A stretch of DNA of 64,000 bases from Streptomyces sp. NBC_01232. GTDB taxonomy: Bacteria > Actinomycetota > Actinomycetes > Streptomycetales > Streptomycetaceae. The notes under the pieces were generated by a model. The model was given only the letters and a program-made list of their open reading frames with translations. It was not told the origin of the DNA and searched no databases. Below, piece after piece: positions 35,658 to 44,758 of the stretch (position 1 is the stretch's first letter; each line of letters starts with the position of its first letter). The DNA lies in NCBI RefSeq assembly GCF_035989885.1, contig NZ_CP108518.1:1984001-2048000 (forward strand). The letters run 5' to 3'. The position numbers and the translations under genes are program-made.

Positions 35658-36436
35658 CCGCCGGACTGTCCGGCCGCGGTCGGGTGGTACGACTCGCCGA
35701 TGTTCAGCCAGTTGACGCTGTGCAGCCACGCACTGCCGGAGCAGATCTCGTGGCCCGTGAAGGCGCCGGCGACCGAGGCGTAGGTGAAGCCGTGGTCGGC
35801 GGCGCGTTTGGCGATGGCGGCGTTCAGGTAATCTGCGGCGCCGTTGATGGCGGCCCGCTCGCCCTCGGTGAGGCCGGCGGTGCAGGTGCCGTTCAGCTTG
35901 TAGAAGCGGGGATAGCCGAGGACGACGACGTGCGCGCCGGGCGAGCGGCTGTCGATGGCGTTGTAGACCTGGTCGAGCCGGCCGGGGAGGGTGGAGTCCA
36001 CGTAGGCCTTGGCCTGGTTCACGCGGCTGACGCAGGTGGACTCGGACTGGAGCACACAGGTGGTCATGACGTCGGAGAAGCCCGCGTCGTTGCCCCCGAT
36101 GGTGATGCTGACGAGGTCGGTTCCGGAGTTGAGCGGGGCGAGCTGATTGGCGAGGACGTCACCCGTACGAGCGCCCGAGCAGGCGGTGAAGGAGAAGGTC
36201 TGGGGGGAATGGGCGGCGGCCCACAGGGCCGGGTAGGCGCGGCTGGTGCGCTTGCAGTTGCCGCTCCCGCCGTCGTAGTTGCCGGCGCCGACGCCGGAGG
36301 AGTACGAGTCGCCGAGGGCGACGTAGCCGAAGTCGGCCTGGGCGGCGGCGGCCTGGCCGGCTCCGAACAGGGCGGCACCCGCGGCGAGTAAGAGGGAGGA
36401 GGTCAGGGCAGCGAAGCGCGACAGTCTCATGCTCAT
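35627..36436 (-). CDS. Secreted SGNH/GDSL lipase
   Basis: The product is 269 residues. The Sec signal ends at AAAAQA (about residue 34). SGNH blocks are GDSYSSGVGAG (nucleophile Ser), GGNDAGF (Asn) and SYHPTAAG (His). Six cysteines fit three disulfides, as in the Streptomyces rimosus/coelicolor GDSL lipases. It hydrolyses ester lipids outside the cell. Its 3' end overlaps the kinase gene. The 200-base upstream gap holds no clear operator. Confidence 0.95.
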   Translation of the reverse strand: MSMRLSRFAALTSSLLLAAGAALFGAGQAAAAQADFGYVALGDSYSSGVGAGNYDGGSGNCKRTSRAYPALWAAAHSPQTFSFTACSGARTGDVLANQLAPLNSGTDLVSITIGGNDAGFSDVMTTCVLQSESTCVSRVNQAKAYVDSTLPGRLDQVYNAIDSRSPGAHVVVLGYPRFYKLNGTCTAGLTEGERAAINGAADYLNAAIAKRAADHGFTYASVAGAFTGHEICSGSAWLHSVNWLNIGESYHPTAAGQSGGYLPVFTNAA

Positions 36437-36636
36437 GTGTGCGGCTCCTTGTGGGGGTTACTCCTGAGTCCGTGGTACAAGCAGCCGAGGTCCGCTGGAA
36501 GTGTCCATGCCAAGAATGTTCAGGGCAGAGTTGCGGCGCGAATCTTCACTCCGAACGCGTTTGAAGAGGGAACTTGGGCACCCGATCCAGCGAAACACGG
36601 GTGCACGAGGGCACCGTGTGCCGGATCATGGGCGCC

Positions 36637-37734
36637 ATGTCAGCCAACCCGCATGACGCGCTGCCGATCCGGCTCAACGTCGACGACAGCGATTCGCCGT
36701 CGGATGTCGTCGACGCGCTGTTCCTCGGCCGGTTCGCGTCCGGTGAGCAGCCGTACTCGCACAGCATGTCGATCGAGCGGGTCAAGGCGGAGGCGACCCT
36801 CCTCCCGCCGGAGGCAACGGTGTTGCGCTCGGCGCGCGACAGCGACCGCAGCGCCACCCTGGCCGAGGGCGAGGGCTGGACCATGCTCGTCTCGCGCTGG
36901 AGCCGGGGCGCGGACGTCACCGTGACGGCGGTCAGCGACGAACTCGCGGCCGGTGTGCTCGGCAAGGCCACCGAGGGGGTGCAGGACGAGCCCGAACCGC
37001 AGCCCGAGAACGTCACGATGGGGTTCTGGTACGTCTCCCCGCGGCGCGGCCCGTACCGGACGACGCGCCAGATCGCGGCCGGTACCTGGCCGGAGGTGCG
37101 GCCGAACTACACCGCGCCCGTGGCCGGGGCGATGGACCGGCTGATGAAGGTCACCCCGGACGACATCGCAGGCCGGCTGCTGCTGTTGCACGGCCCGCCG
37201 GGCACGGGCAAGACCTCCGCCCTGCGCACGCTCGCACGGTCCTGGCGGGACTGGTGCCAGGTGGACTGCGTCCTGGACCCGGAACGGCTGTTCAACGACG
37301 TCGGCTACCTGATGGACATCGCGATCGGCGAGGACGAGGGCACGGCGAAGGGCCGCTGGCGGCTGCTGCTGCTGGAGGACTGCGACGAGCTGATCCGGGG
37401 CGAGGCCCGCCACACGGCCGGGCAGGCGCTGTCCCGGCTGCTGAACCTGACGGACGGACTGCTGGGGCAGGGCCGCAATGTCCTGGTCGGCGTGACGACC
37501 AACGAGGACCTGGAACGGCTCCACCCGGCAGTGGTCCGCCCGGGACGCTGCCTGGCCCGCATCGAGGTCGGCCGGCTGACCCACCGCGAGGCGGTGGCCT
37601 GGCTGGGCACGGACGAGGGCGTCCCCCGCGAGGGCGCCAGCCTGGCGGAGCTGTTCGCCCTGCGGCGCGGCACGGGCCCGGCGGCGATCCTGCCGCCGCA
37701 GCCGCACACGTCGCAGGCCGGCCTCTACCTCTAG
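36637..37734 (+). CDS. AAA family ATPase with DUF5925 N-terminus
   Basis: The product is 365 residues from ATG 36637 (GTG 36616 and ATG 36628 are alternatives). The N-terminal DUF5925 region opens SDSPSDVVDALFLGRF. The AAA core has Walker A GPPGTGKT (about 188) and Walker B LLLLEDCDEL, with an arginine-finger-like VVRPGRC. It is similar to Bcs1/FtsH-type AAA domains. There is no membrane helix. Its role is unknown; it stands alone beside a GntR gene. Confidence 0.82.
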   Translation: MSANPHDALPIRLNVDDSDSPSDVVDALFLGRFASGEQPYSHSMSIERVKAEATLLPPEATVLRSARDSDRSATLAEGEGWTMLVSRWSRGADVTVTAVSDELAAGVLGKATEGVQDEPEPQPENVTMGFWYVSPRRGPYRTTRQIAAGTWPEVRPNYTAPVAGAMDRLMKVTPDDIAGRLLLLHGPPGTGKTSALRTLARSWRDWCQVDCVLDPERLFNDVGYLMDIAIGEDEGTAKGRWRLLLLEDCDELIRGEARHTAGQALSRLLNLTDGLLGQGRNVLVGVTTNEDLERLHPAVVRPGRCLARIEVGRLTHREAVAWLGTDEGVPREGASLAELFALRRGTGPAAILPPQPHTSQAGLYL

Positions 37735-37791
37735 CCACCGCCCGTGCAGCCTCGCCGGCGTCCGAGGCGCGGGTCCGGGCGGAGCCCGGTG

Positions 37792-37811
37792 CGTCGGCCC
37801 GCGGGCCGACG
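37792..37811. terminator. Perfect 20-bp palindrome between convergent genes
   Basis: CGTCGGCCCGCGGGCCGACG pairs with itself completely, between the AAA ATPase and the convergent GntR gene. A bidirectional terminator is the simplest reading. Confidence 0.65.
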
Positions 37812-37827
37812 AGGCCGAGCAGCGGGG

Positions 37828-38217
37828 CTACTCGGCCGCGTACCGGGCCCGGAGGGCGTCCGCGGCGGCGGAGAGCGCCTCGGCCTGCGTCAGGCCGAGG
37901 CGGCGGACGCGGTCCGCGTACGCCTGGGCCGCCGCGGCCGCTTCGCGGGAGACCGCGTCCCCCGCGGCCGCGATGAAGGTCCCGTTGCGGCCCCGCGTCT
38001 CGATCACCGCGTCCGCCTCCAGCGCCCGGTACGCCTTCGCGACGGTGTTGGCGGCCAGCCCCAGCTCCTCCGCGAGGCCCCGTACCGTCGGCAGCCTGAA
38101 GCCGGCCGGCAGCTTCCCCGACCGGGCCCGGTCGGCGATCTGCGCGCGCAGCTGTTCGTACGGGGCGGCCGAGCCGGCCGAGCCGTCGATGGTGATCTTC
38201 AGATGTGTCGAGGTCAC
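37828..38217 (-). CDS. GntR family regulator, short YtrA-like
   Basis: The product is 129 residues. The winged helix occupies about residues 18-85 (LPTVRGLAEELGLAANTVAKAYRAL), and a short helical tail replaces a ligand domain. This is the YtrA-type arrangement, usually beside ABC transporters; none is adjacent here. It is divergent from the tandem GNAT gene with a 71-base gap, so it may control that gene. Confidence 0.88.
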   Translation of the reverse strand: MTSTHLKITIDGSAGSAAPYEQLRAQIADRARSGKLPAGFRLPTVRGLAEELGLAANTVAKAYRALEADAVIETRGRNGTFIAAAGDAVSREAAAAAQAYADRVRRLGLTQAEALSAAADALRARYAAE

Positions 38218-38288
38218 GCCGGTGATTCTCCCTCATCCGGGATTAATTGGGAGGCGCGCGGCGCGAGCGCGAACGTAGCGTCTGCCAC

Positions 38289-39230
38289 ATGACCGTTGTG
38301 ATCCGCGACATCCGCCCCGGCGACCCCTCGGACGCGGAGTCCGTCGTGCGGGTGTGCCGTGCCGCCCTGCCCTTCCTGATCACCACCGCCGAGGCCGTGG
38401 CCTTCGAACTCGCCGGCGCCCCTCCCGCGAAGCGGTACCGGATCCTCGTCGCCGAGACCGCGGACGGCCACGTCATCGGCGCGGCCCAGGTCGGCATCGT
38501 GTACGACAGTCCCGAGCCCGGCCGGTCGTACGTCAATGCGTACGTCGACCCCGCCCACCGCGGCCTCGGCGCCGGCGGCCTCATGCTCCGCACGGCCGAG
38601 CAGCACCTCGCCGCGCACGGCGCGACGGACGTGTACGCCTGGGTGCTCGACGAGCCCGCCCATCGCGCCTTCGCCGAGCGGCACGGCTACCGCCCCAGCC
38701 GCTCGGCGCACTTCCTGCGCCTGGACCTGGCACAGGCCACGCTGCCCGCGCTCCCGCAGGACCTTCCCGCCGGGGTCGAGGTGCGTACGGGCTCCGCCTT
38801 CGCCGCCGACCCGCGGCCGCTGTTCGAGGCCGACGCGGAGACGACCTCCGACGAGCCGGGCGACGTACCGGTCGAGTTCGACGACTACGAGGACTGGCTG
38901 GCGCACACCTGGAACGACCCGTCCCTGGACAAGGAGCTGACCACCGTCGTCCTGGTGGACGGCGCGGTGGCGGCGTTCACCGCGGCCCGGACGGACGGCG
39001 GCACCCGCTACGCCACCGGCATGACCGGCACGCGGCGCGCCTTCCGCGGCCGGGGTCTGGCCAAGCTCGCCAAGACGGTCTCCCTGCACCGGGCCTGTGC
39101 GGCCGGGTACACCGCGGCCTTCACCGGCAACGATGCGGGCAACGCGCCGATGCTCGCCATCAACGAGTGGTTCGGCTACGAGATCTGCGCGACCGAGACC
39201 CGCTTCACGAAGAAACTGGAGAACCTGTGA
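38289..39230 (+). CDS. Tandem GNAT acetyltransferase
   Basis: The product is 313 residues with two GNAT domains. The first has the acetyl-CoA loop HRGLGAGGLML (about residue 97). The second has RAFRGRGLAKLAK (about 253). Bidomain GNATs often modify small molecules or antibiotics, for example mycothiol synthase, but this sequence is not clearly MshD. Its stop overlaps the GTG start of the DUF402 gene. The acceptor is unknown. Confidence 0.85.
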   Translation: MTVVIRDIRPGDPSDAESVVRVCRAALPFLITTAEAVAFELAGAPPAKRYRILVAETADGHVIGAAQVGIVYDSPEPGRSYVNAYVDPAHRGLGAGGLMLRTAEQHLAAHGATDVYAWVLDEPAHRAFAERHGYRPSRSAHFLRLDLAQATLPALPQDLPAGVEVRTGSAFAADPRPLFEADAETTSDEPGDVPVEFDDYEDWLAHTWNDPSLDKELTTVVLVDGAVAAFTAARTDGGTRYATGMTGTRRAFRGRGLAKLAKTVSLHRACAAGYTAAFTGNDAGNAPMLAINEWFGYEICATETRFTKKLENL

Positions 39231-39709
39231 CCGAGCAGCTGACCGTCGTCCTGACCAAGGCCGGACGGACCAAGATCCGCTACCCGGCGGCGCAGGTCGC
39301 CGACGACGGCGACCGGATCTCCGTGCGCGCCCCCTGGGCGGCCGAGGGCGTACGGGACTTCGGCTTCGTCCGTTTCGAGCCCGGCGATGTGTTCGTCGAG
39401 CACTTCTGGCGGACGCGCTGGTACGCGGTCAAGGAGGTGTGGACCGGCGACGGCGTCCTCAAGGGCTGGTACTGCGACGTCACGCGCCCGGCGCTGGTGG
39501 AGAGCGGGAAGATCCTCGTGGAGGACCTGGACCTCGACCTGTGGGTCTCGGCGGACGGGACCTCCGTACTGCGCCTGGACGAGGACGAGTTCGCCGAGAG
39601 CGGCCTCGCCACGAGCGACCCGGAGGCGGCTGCCCAGGCCGTGCGTGCCCTCGACGCACTGGACGACCAGGCCAGGTCGGCAGCGGGCCTCTCCGCGCTC
39701 CTGGCCTAG
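39227..39709 (+). CDS. DUF402 domain protein
   Basis: The product is 160 residues from GTG 39227 (GTGA overlap with the GNAT gene). The DUF402 core is visible as WYAVKEVWTGDGVLKGWYCDV and VEDLDLDLWVSADG, with acidic residues that bind divalent metal in FomD and nucleoside phosphatases of this fold. A phosphatase-type activity is therefore possible. Its TAG stop is also the left flank of an inverted-repeat element. Confidence 0.82.
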   Translation: MTEQLTVVLTKAGRTKIRYPAAQVADDGDRISVRAPWAAEGVRDFGFVRFEPGDVFVEHFWRTRWYAVKEVWTGDGVLKGWYCDVTRPALVESGKILVEDLDLDLWVSADGTSVLRLDEDEFAESGLATSDPEAAAQAVRALDALDDQARSAAGLSALLA

Positions 39710-39871
39710 GGGGTGTCTTGTCGATCGGGCCGGATCAGGGAGCTGGTTCTGGTGCCGTGGATCGCAAGGCGGACGAGGGAGTCGATGCGGAGCATCGACG
39801 ACCGAGGACAACGCGGCGAGGCGCGGTGCCAGGGCCCGCGAGCCCGGCCTGATCGGCAAGACACCCCCAAG
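39706..39871. mobile_element. MITE-like element with 25-bp imperfect inverted ends
   Basis: The left end GGGGTGTCTTGTCGATCGGG and the right end, read inward, match in about 23 of 25 positions. The element spans about 39710-39867 (158 bp), flanked by CTAG on the left and CAAG on the right, a probable decayed target duplication. It encodes no transposase. IS5-like ends and a CTAG target are suggested. Confidence 0.65.
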
Positions 39872-39884
39872 GCGGCGCGCGGCG

Positions 39885-39910
39885 GCCCTCCCGTGGGGAG
39901 CCGGGAGGGC
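39885..39910 (+). terminator. Hairpin after the MITE-like element
   Basis: GCCCTCCCG (39885-39893) and CGGGAGGGC (39902-39910) form a perfect 9-bp stem with an 8-base loop. The remaining sequence to 40139 holds no gene. Confidence 0.6.
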
Positions 39911-40139
39911 GCCGGGCCCGGGATGGTCCGGGGCCACACCATACGCACGGGCCGCAGTGGGCCGATAGGCATATGACAGCGGGAGATTCCGCATCGCCGC
40001 CTGCCCCCGCCCCCGCCCCGTGGCACGGGCGACGCGATCCGCCACTCCGTGCCGACGGCCCGGCGGCCCGGCAGCCCCGTGGCCTGATGAACTGATGGAC
40101 TGGTGAAACCCCGAGCCACCGATCCGTGAGGAACCGAGC

Positions 40140-40811
40140 ATGCTCGTCCACACCGCCGCTCCGCTCGCCGAGGCGATCTCCACACCTGAGCAGGTCTGGT
40201 ACGCCTCCTACGGCTCCAACATGCACATGGACCGCCTCGCCGCCTACATCGCCGGCGGGACCCCGCCGGGAGCGACCCGCACCTACCCGGGATGCCGGGA
40301 CCACAGGGCGCCCGAACGCTCGATCGCGGTCGAGATGGAAGGCCGCCTGTACTTCGCGACGGAGTCTCCGGTGTGGACGGGAGGCCGCGGCCTCTACGAC
40401 CCCACCGCCCCCGGAAGAATGCGCGGACGGGCGCACCTGGTGTCGGTGGGCCAGATCTCCGACATCGCCGCGCAGGAGATGTACGAGCAGCCGGGGCAGG
40501 ACCTGGACCTGACCGCGGCCCTGCGGGACGGCCGCGACGAGCTGGGCCCGGGACGGTACGAGACGCTGATCTGCCCGGGCACGATCGAGGGCATCCCCGT
40601 GCTGACGTTCACCGCGCCGTGGAGCCTCGAGGACGTCGACGTTCTCAACCCGTCGGCCGCCTACCTGCGCTACCTGGCCGCCGGGCTCCTGGAGTCCGGT
40701 CCGTGGGAGGAGCAGGACATCGCCGAGTACCTCGCGGCCTGCCCCGGGGCCGCCGGCCATTGGACGGCGGCGCAGGTGAGGGAGTTGCTCACGTCCGGCG
40801 GCACCGGCTGA
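40140..40811 (+). CDS. Gamma-glutamylcyclotransferase-like (AIG2-like) protein
   Basis: The product is 223 residues. The GGCT fold signature YASYGSN is at about 21-27, preceded by a short N-terminal extension. GAGGAAC stands before ATG 40140. Family members cyclise gamma-glutamyl amines to 5-oxoproline, but many actinobacterial homologues are uncharacterised and sometimes mislabelled. It ends overlapping a decayed kinase frame on the opposite strand. Confidence 0.72.
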   Translation: MLVHTAAPLAEAISTPEQVWYASYGSNMHMDRLAAYIAGGTPPGATRTYPGCRDHRAPERSIAVEMEGRLYFATESPVWTGGRGLYDPTAPGRMRGRAHLVSVGQISDIAAQEMYEQPGQDLDLTAALRDGRDELGPGRYETLICPGTIEGIPVLTFTAPWSLEDVDVLNPSAAYLRYLAAGLLESGPWEEQDIAEYLAACPGAAGHWTAAQVRELLTSGGTG

Positions 40812-41125
40812 CACCGTTCCGCCCGGCCGGGGCTGATGTGTCGTCGTCGTCCTCGCTGAAGTACATGGAGTTCGGATCGTCGAAGGTCTGCTGATTCCGT
40901 TCGTCGATGCGCTCCCACAGCTCGTCGTGGGTGGCGGGCAGGTACACCAGCGTCACGGCCGCCCCGCCCTGTTCACCGATACGGCGCCACTCCTGGCGCT
41001 CGCCGACGGTCCAGAACCCGTGATCCATGACCACGTCACGGCCGGCAGCAAGGGCAGTGCGCAGCTCAGCCGCGATCTCTTCGGCGCTCAGCCGTTCGGC
41101 GTGGACGCGGACCTCGGGGGTGCGC
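40789..41125 (-). pseudogene. Remnant of an AAA_33-type ATP-binding kinase
   Basis: The reading frame contains ELRTALAAGRDVVMDHGFWTVG and a following segment RNQQTFDDPNSMYFSEDD typical of the C-terminal half of small P-loop kinases. The N-terminal Walker A part is missing, and upstream sequence in the frame does not resemble the family. The usual C-terminal end after SEDD is replaced. It looks like a deletion remnant. Confidence 0.6.
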
Positions 41126-41582
41126 ACACCCCCAGAGATGTTGCCGCGTTCCTGCGCCGCGCCGGCCTGGAAGACGGAGAACCTGAGTGAGGACGGGCCG
41201 ATCACGTGGAAAGGCGGCGGCCCCGAGGTGTGGAAGCGCCCCGAAGCCTGAACGTCACCAGCGGCACTCGGGGAGCCAACCGGGGAGCCACTGGAGGCAG
41301 CACAAGCCGGATCTGCCTGGACTGTCACGGACGGTGGGGAGCGAGAACCCTTGCGGCGCGAGGGTTGCGCGAGGCCGGTTCCTGAGGCGGTGCTTGTCCC
41401 TGGCTTAACGGGACCCTAAGGATCCGCTCCTGCGGGGCCCAGGAGGCAAAACCCGTGGTCCGGGCGGCTAGCTTGGCCGGGCCAGGACAGGAAGGGCCCG
41501 TTGCGGCGCCGCCGGGGGGCGGCGCACCGCGGGGTCCGATTCCGCCGGCACGCCCCTGCCTTGTGCCCGAAGGAGATCACCC
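41126..41582. other. Gene-free stretch with degenerate fragments
   Basis: No complete gene is supportable. A plus-strand fragment ending near 41190 (DVAAFLRRAGLEDG) may be a gene relic. CGGGGAGCCA occurs twice (41270-41279, 41281-41290). The last 15 bases hold the AAGGAG ribosome site of the LPMO gene. Confidence 0.5.
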
Positions 41583-42659
41583 ATGCCCGCACGCAGCCGT
41601 ACCGCCGTCACGATGACCCGTATCGCCTCTGCCGGTCTCGCCCCGCTCGCACTGGCCGCGTACGCGGCCGCTCCCGCGGTCGCCCACGGCTCGATGACGG
41701 ACCCGGTCAGCCGGGTGGCGGCGTGCTACGCCGAAGGGCCGGAGTCCCCGCGGTCGGCGGCGTGCAAGGCGGCGGTCGCGGCGGCCGGCACTCAGGCGTT
41801 CTACGACTGGAACGGGGTGAATATCGCCAACGCGGCCGGGAACCACCGGTCGTTGATCCCCAACGGCCAGCTCTGCTCCGCCGGCAACGACAAGTACCGG
41901 GGCCTGGACCTGGCCCGTGCCGACTGGCCGGCCAGCCCGATGTCCACCGGCACGCACACCTTCCGCTACAAGGGCACGGCCCCCCACAAGGGTTCCTTCG
42001 AGCTGTACGTCACGAAGGACGGCTACGACCCGTCGAAGCCGCTGACGTGGTCCGACCTGGAGCCGGCGCCCTTCGCGAAGGCCACCGACCCGGGCATGCA
42101 GAGCGGCGACTACGTCTTCTCCGGGACCGTCCCGAACAAGTCCGGCCGCCACCTGATCTACAGCATCTGGCAGCGCTCCGACAGCCCGGAGGCCTTCTAC
42201 ACCTGCTCGGACGTGGTCTTCGGCAAGGACAACGGCGGCGGCTCCGGCTCCGGCTCCGGTACCACCCCGACCACCGGCACAGGCACCGGGCCGACCGGCA
42301 AGCCTTCCGAGAAGCCCTCCGAGAAGCCGTCCGAGAAGCCGGCGGACAAGCCCTCGGCCCCGACCGACCAGCAGATCGCCGACGGCGCCGACAAGTCGAC
42401 GGTGGAGCACAACGGCCACGGCGACAACGACCCGAAGACGAACGGCAGCGCCAACGACGCCGCCGCCCTGCTCGCGGCCGGTTCGTCGTCCTCGCCGTCC
42501 ACGTCCGCCAAGGACAACCTCGCGGAGACGGGCGGCAACAGCGCCACCCCGACGATCGCGATCGCCGGGGCCGCCGCCCTGGCCGTGGGCGCGGCCGCGC
42601 TGTTCGCAGCCGCCCGCCGCCGCACCGCGCGTACGGCGACGGGCCGCCACGGCCGCTAG
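41583..42659 (+). CDS. Cell-wall-anchored AA10 lytic polysaccharide monooxygenase
   Basis: The product is 358 residues. The signal peptide ends AVA, leaving His35 (HGSMTDP) as the mature N-terminal copper ligand. The second histidine is His135 (TAPHKGS). The AA10 domain extends to about 218 and oxidatively cleaves chitin or cellulose. A Gly/Thr spacer with KPSE repeats follows. The C-terminus is LAETG (313-317), a hydrophobic helix and an Arg-rich tail, a sortase signal (LAxTG, class E type). AAGGAG lies ideally before ATG 41583. Confidence 0.93.
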   Translation: MPARSRTAVTMTRIASAGLAPLALAAYAAAPAVAHGSMTDPVSRVAACYAEGPESPRSAACKAAVAAAGTQAFYDWNGVNIANAAGNHRSLIPNGQLCSAGNDKYRGLDLARADWPASPMSTGTHTFRYKGTAPHKGSFELYVTKDGYDPSKPLTWSDLEPAPFAKATDPGMQSGDYVFSGTVPNKSGRHLIYSIWQRSDSPEAFYTCSDVVFGKDNGGGSGSGSGTTPTTGTGTGPTGKPSEKPSEKPSEKPADKPSAPTDQQIADGADKSTVEHNGHGDNDPKTNGSANDAAALLAAGSSSSPSTSAKDNLAETGGNSATPTIAIAGAAALAVGAAALFAAARRRTARTATGRHGR

Positions 42660-42706
42660 GCCCGGCCCCGACCCCGGCCCGGGAGGCCCGGACCGCCTGC
42701 GCCCCG

Positions 42707-43567
42707 TCAGTCGAAGACCGAGGCGCAGGTGGTCCGTTCGGCGTTGGCCGGGTCGAGGGCGTTGACCGCCTCGTGCCAGGCGATCCGGTCGGTGAGCCCG
42801 ATGGTGACGTGCTCCGAGAGGTCCAGGAAGCACAGGTCCTGGAGGACGACGTTGCGGACGTTCGGCCCTTCCAGGAAGCCGCTCCGGTACGGAGTCACCA
42901 CCTCGTCGTACTTGGTGGCGATCACCGTGTACTTCACCCCGGGCACGGTGTCCCCGCCCGCGTTGAGTTTCTGCAGGAAGGCGGAGCCGGCGATCTGGTC
43001 GGCGAGGCCGGGGGTCGCGCTGGTGATCAGGTCCTCGGCCCCGGGGAAGTACGGGAGGAGCTTGGTGAAGCCGAGCAGGGTCGTGCCGTGGTTGTCGGGG
43101 GCGAGTCCGACCAGCGCGTTGACCTTCGCCGCGCCCCCGAGGAACTTCAGGTAGTAGCGCGGCATCATGCCGCCCTGCGAGTGCCCGACGATGTCGGTCT
43201 TGGACGCGCCGGTGGCGGCGAGCACCTTGTCGACGAAGACGTCGAGCTGCCCGGCGGACTTGTCGATGGGGCCGAGCCCGTTGAAGAGGGGCACGCCGGG
43301 CAGCTGGCCGTAGTCGAGCGAGTAGACGCAGTACCCGCGGTGCACGAGGTACGGGGCGAAGCCCAGCCAGTTGTCCCAGGAGTTGCCGAAGGTGCCGTGG
43401 ACGAGGACGACGGGGCGCGGGTGCGCGGCGGACGGCTTGCAGGACCAGTTGTTCCAGCCGCTGCTGGGGGCGGATGCGGCCTGCGCGGTGCCGGTGGGGG
43501 CGACGAGCGCGGCTGCGGTGAGGGTGAGGACGGCCAGCGGGCGGAGCAGGCGTCTCCAGGGCAGCAT
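42707..43567 (-). CDS. Secreted triacylglycerol lipase (EstA/lipase class 2 type)
   Basis: The product is 286 residues with a signal peptide ending near AQAAS. The alpha/beta hydrolase core has VVLVHGTFG (oxyanion), nucleophile GHSQGG and a C-terminal His in SEHVTIGL. Four cysteines are spaced for two disulfides. It should cleave lipid esters outside the cell. It is convergent with the LPMO gene. The 180-base upstream gap to imuB is comparatively AT-rich and likely holds its promoter. Confidence 0.93.
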   Translation of the reverse strand: MLPWRRLLRPLAVLTLTAAALVAPTGTAQAASAPSSGWNNWSCKPSAAHPRPVVLVHGTFGNSWDNWLGFAPYLVHRGYCVYSLDYGQLPGVPLFNGLGPIDKSAGQLDVFVDKVLAATGASKTDIVGHSQGGMMPRYYLKFLGGAAKVNALVGLAPDNHGTTLLGFTKLLPYFPGAEDLITSATPGLADQIAGSAFLQKLNAGGDTVPGVKYTVIATKYDEVVTPYRSGFLEGPNVRNVVLQDLCFLDLSEHVTIGLTDRIAWHEAVNALDPANAERTTCASVFD

Positions 43568-43747
43568 CGTGTGATCTCCTTGCGGTTCGACTCAAGGGGA
43601 TGAGCTGTGGGGGTTCGTCCCGTGATCCGGATCACAAGGGGAGCTGCTGACGCTAAATTACGGGTGAGTAGGAACACAGGGAAGTTACGCGTCGGTAAAA
43701 AATCGCGCGCCGCCCTGCCGGCACCCTGTAATGAGCCCAACGGACCG

Positions 43748-44758
43748 TCAGGCGGCCAGTGTGCCGCGGGCGATGGCCTGCGGGCCGAAGCGCGCGCGAA
43801 CCCGGTCCGTGACGGCCTCCAGGCGGCGGGCCTTCTCGTCCTCGGGGTCGAGACTGAGCTGCCGCGTGGCCCGATCGGCCGAGGTCAGGTCCTCGGCGCG
43901 CAGGGACAGCGCGCGGACCCGGGCCCGCTGCAGGCCGAGGCCCGCGTAGAGGGCGTAGACCGTGGCGGTCAGGGTGGCCGAGTGCGCGGTGGGTTCGGCC
44001 AGGGTGCGCGTCCGGGTGAGCGTGGTGCGGTCGGCGCAACGGACGGTGAGCGAGAGGGCACGGCAGACCTGCCCGCGACCCTGTTCCTGTGTACGAAGCT
44101 TCGCGCCGAGCTCCTCCGTCAGCGCGAGCAGGGCCCGCCGGTGCCGTGCGGGATCCAGCTCGTCCAGATCGAAGAGCCGCTCGGCGGCGATGGCGCGGGC
44201 GGCAGCGCCCGGCCGGACGGGGGTCCGGTCGATCCCGAGGGCGCGCTCGTGCACCTCACGGCCGAGCCGGGCGCCGAGGATCCGCCGCAGGGCGGCGGGC
44301 GGGGCGGCGGCGACCCGGCCGACGGAGTCGAGGCCGTAGGAGCACAGGGTGCGGGCGGCCTTCGGCCCGACCCCGTCGAGGGCGGTGACGGGCCTGCCCG
44401 CCAGGAAGTCCCGTACGGCGGCCGGCTCCCCCGGGATCACCAGGGTCCCCCCGGGCCGCGCCTCACGGGCCGCGGCCCGGGCCAGCATGGGATTGCCGGC
44501 CACGCCGACGGCGGCGTCCACCCCGTGCAGGGCGAGGGCCCTGACCCGGATCACGGCGGCCAGCCGGGCGGCGTCGCAGTCGAAGTACCGCAGCGCGCCC
44601 CGGACGTCGGCGAGGACGGTGTCGGGCGCCACGGCCTCCACGGCCGGGGTGATCCCGCCGAGCAGCGCGAGCACCCCGGCGTACTCCCGCGCCCCGAGCG
44701 GCCCCCCGTCGGCGGGGTGCAGCCGCAGGCACATCACGACCCGCTCGGCGGCGGTCAT
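43748..44758 (-). CDS. imuB: ImuB-like Y-family polymerase homologue
   Basis: The product is 336 residues. It resembles Y-family polymerases (DGVGPKAARTLCSYGLDSVG helix-hairpin-helix; little-finger region toward the C-terminus). The acidic catalytic residues are not in a canonical arrangement, as in ImuB, which acts as a clamp-binding adaptor for DnaE2. It is shorter than many ImuB proteins. ATG 44758 overlaps the dnaE2 stop (ATGA), so both are made together. Confidence 0.82.
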   Translation of the reverse strand: MTAAERVVMCLRLHPADGGPLGAREYAGVLALLGGITPAVEAVAPDTVLADVRGALRYFDCDAARLAAVIRVRALALHGVDAAVGVAGNPMLARAAAREARPGGTLVIPGEPAAVRDFLAGRPVTALDGVGPKAARTLCSYGLDSVGRVAAAPPAALRRILGARLGREVHERALGIDRTPVRPGAAARAIAAERLFDLDELDPARHRRALLALTEELGAKLRTQEQGRGQVCRALSLTVRCADRTTLTRTRTLAEPTAHSATLTATVYALYAGLGLQRARVRALSLRAEDLTSADRATRQLSLDPEDEKARRLEAVTDRVRARFGPQAIARGTLAA

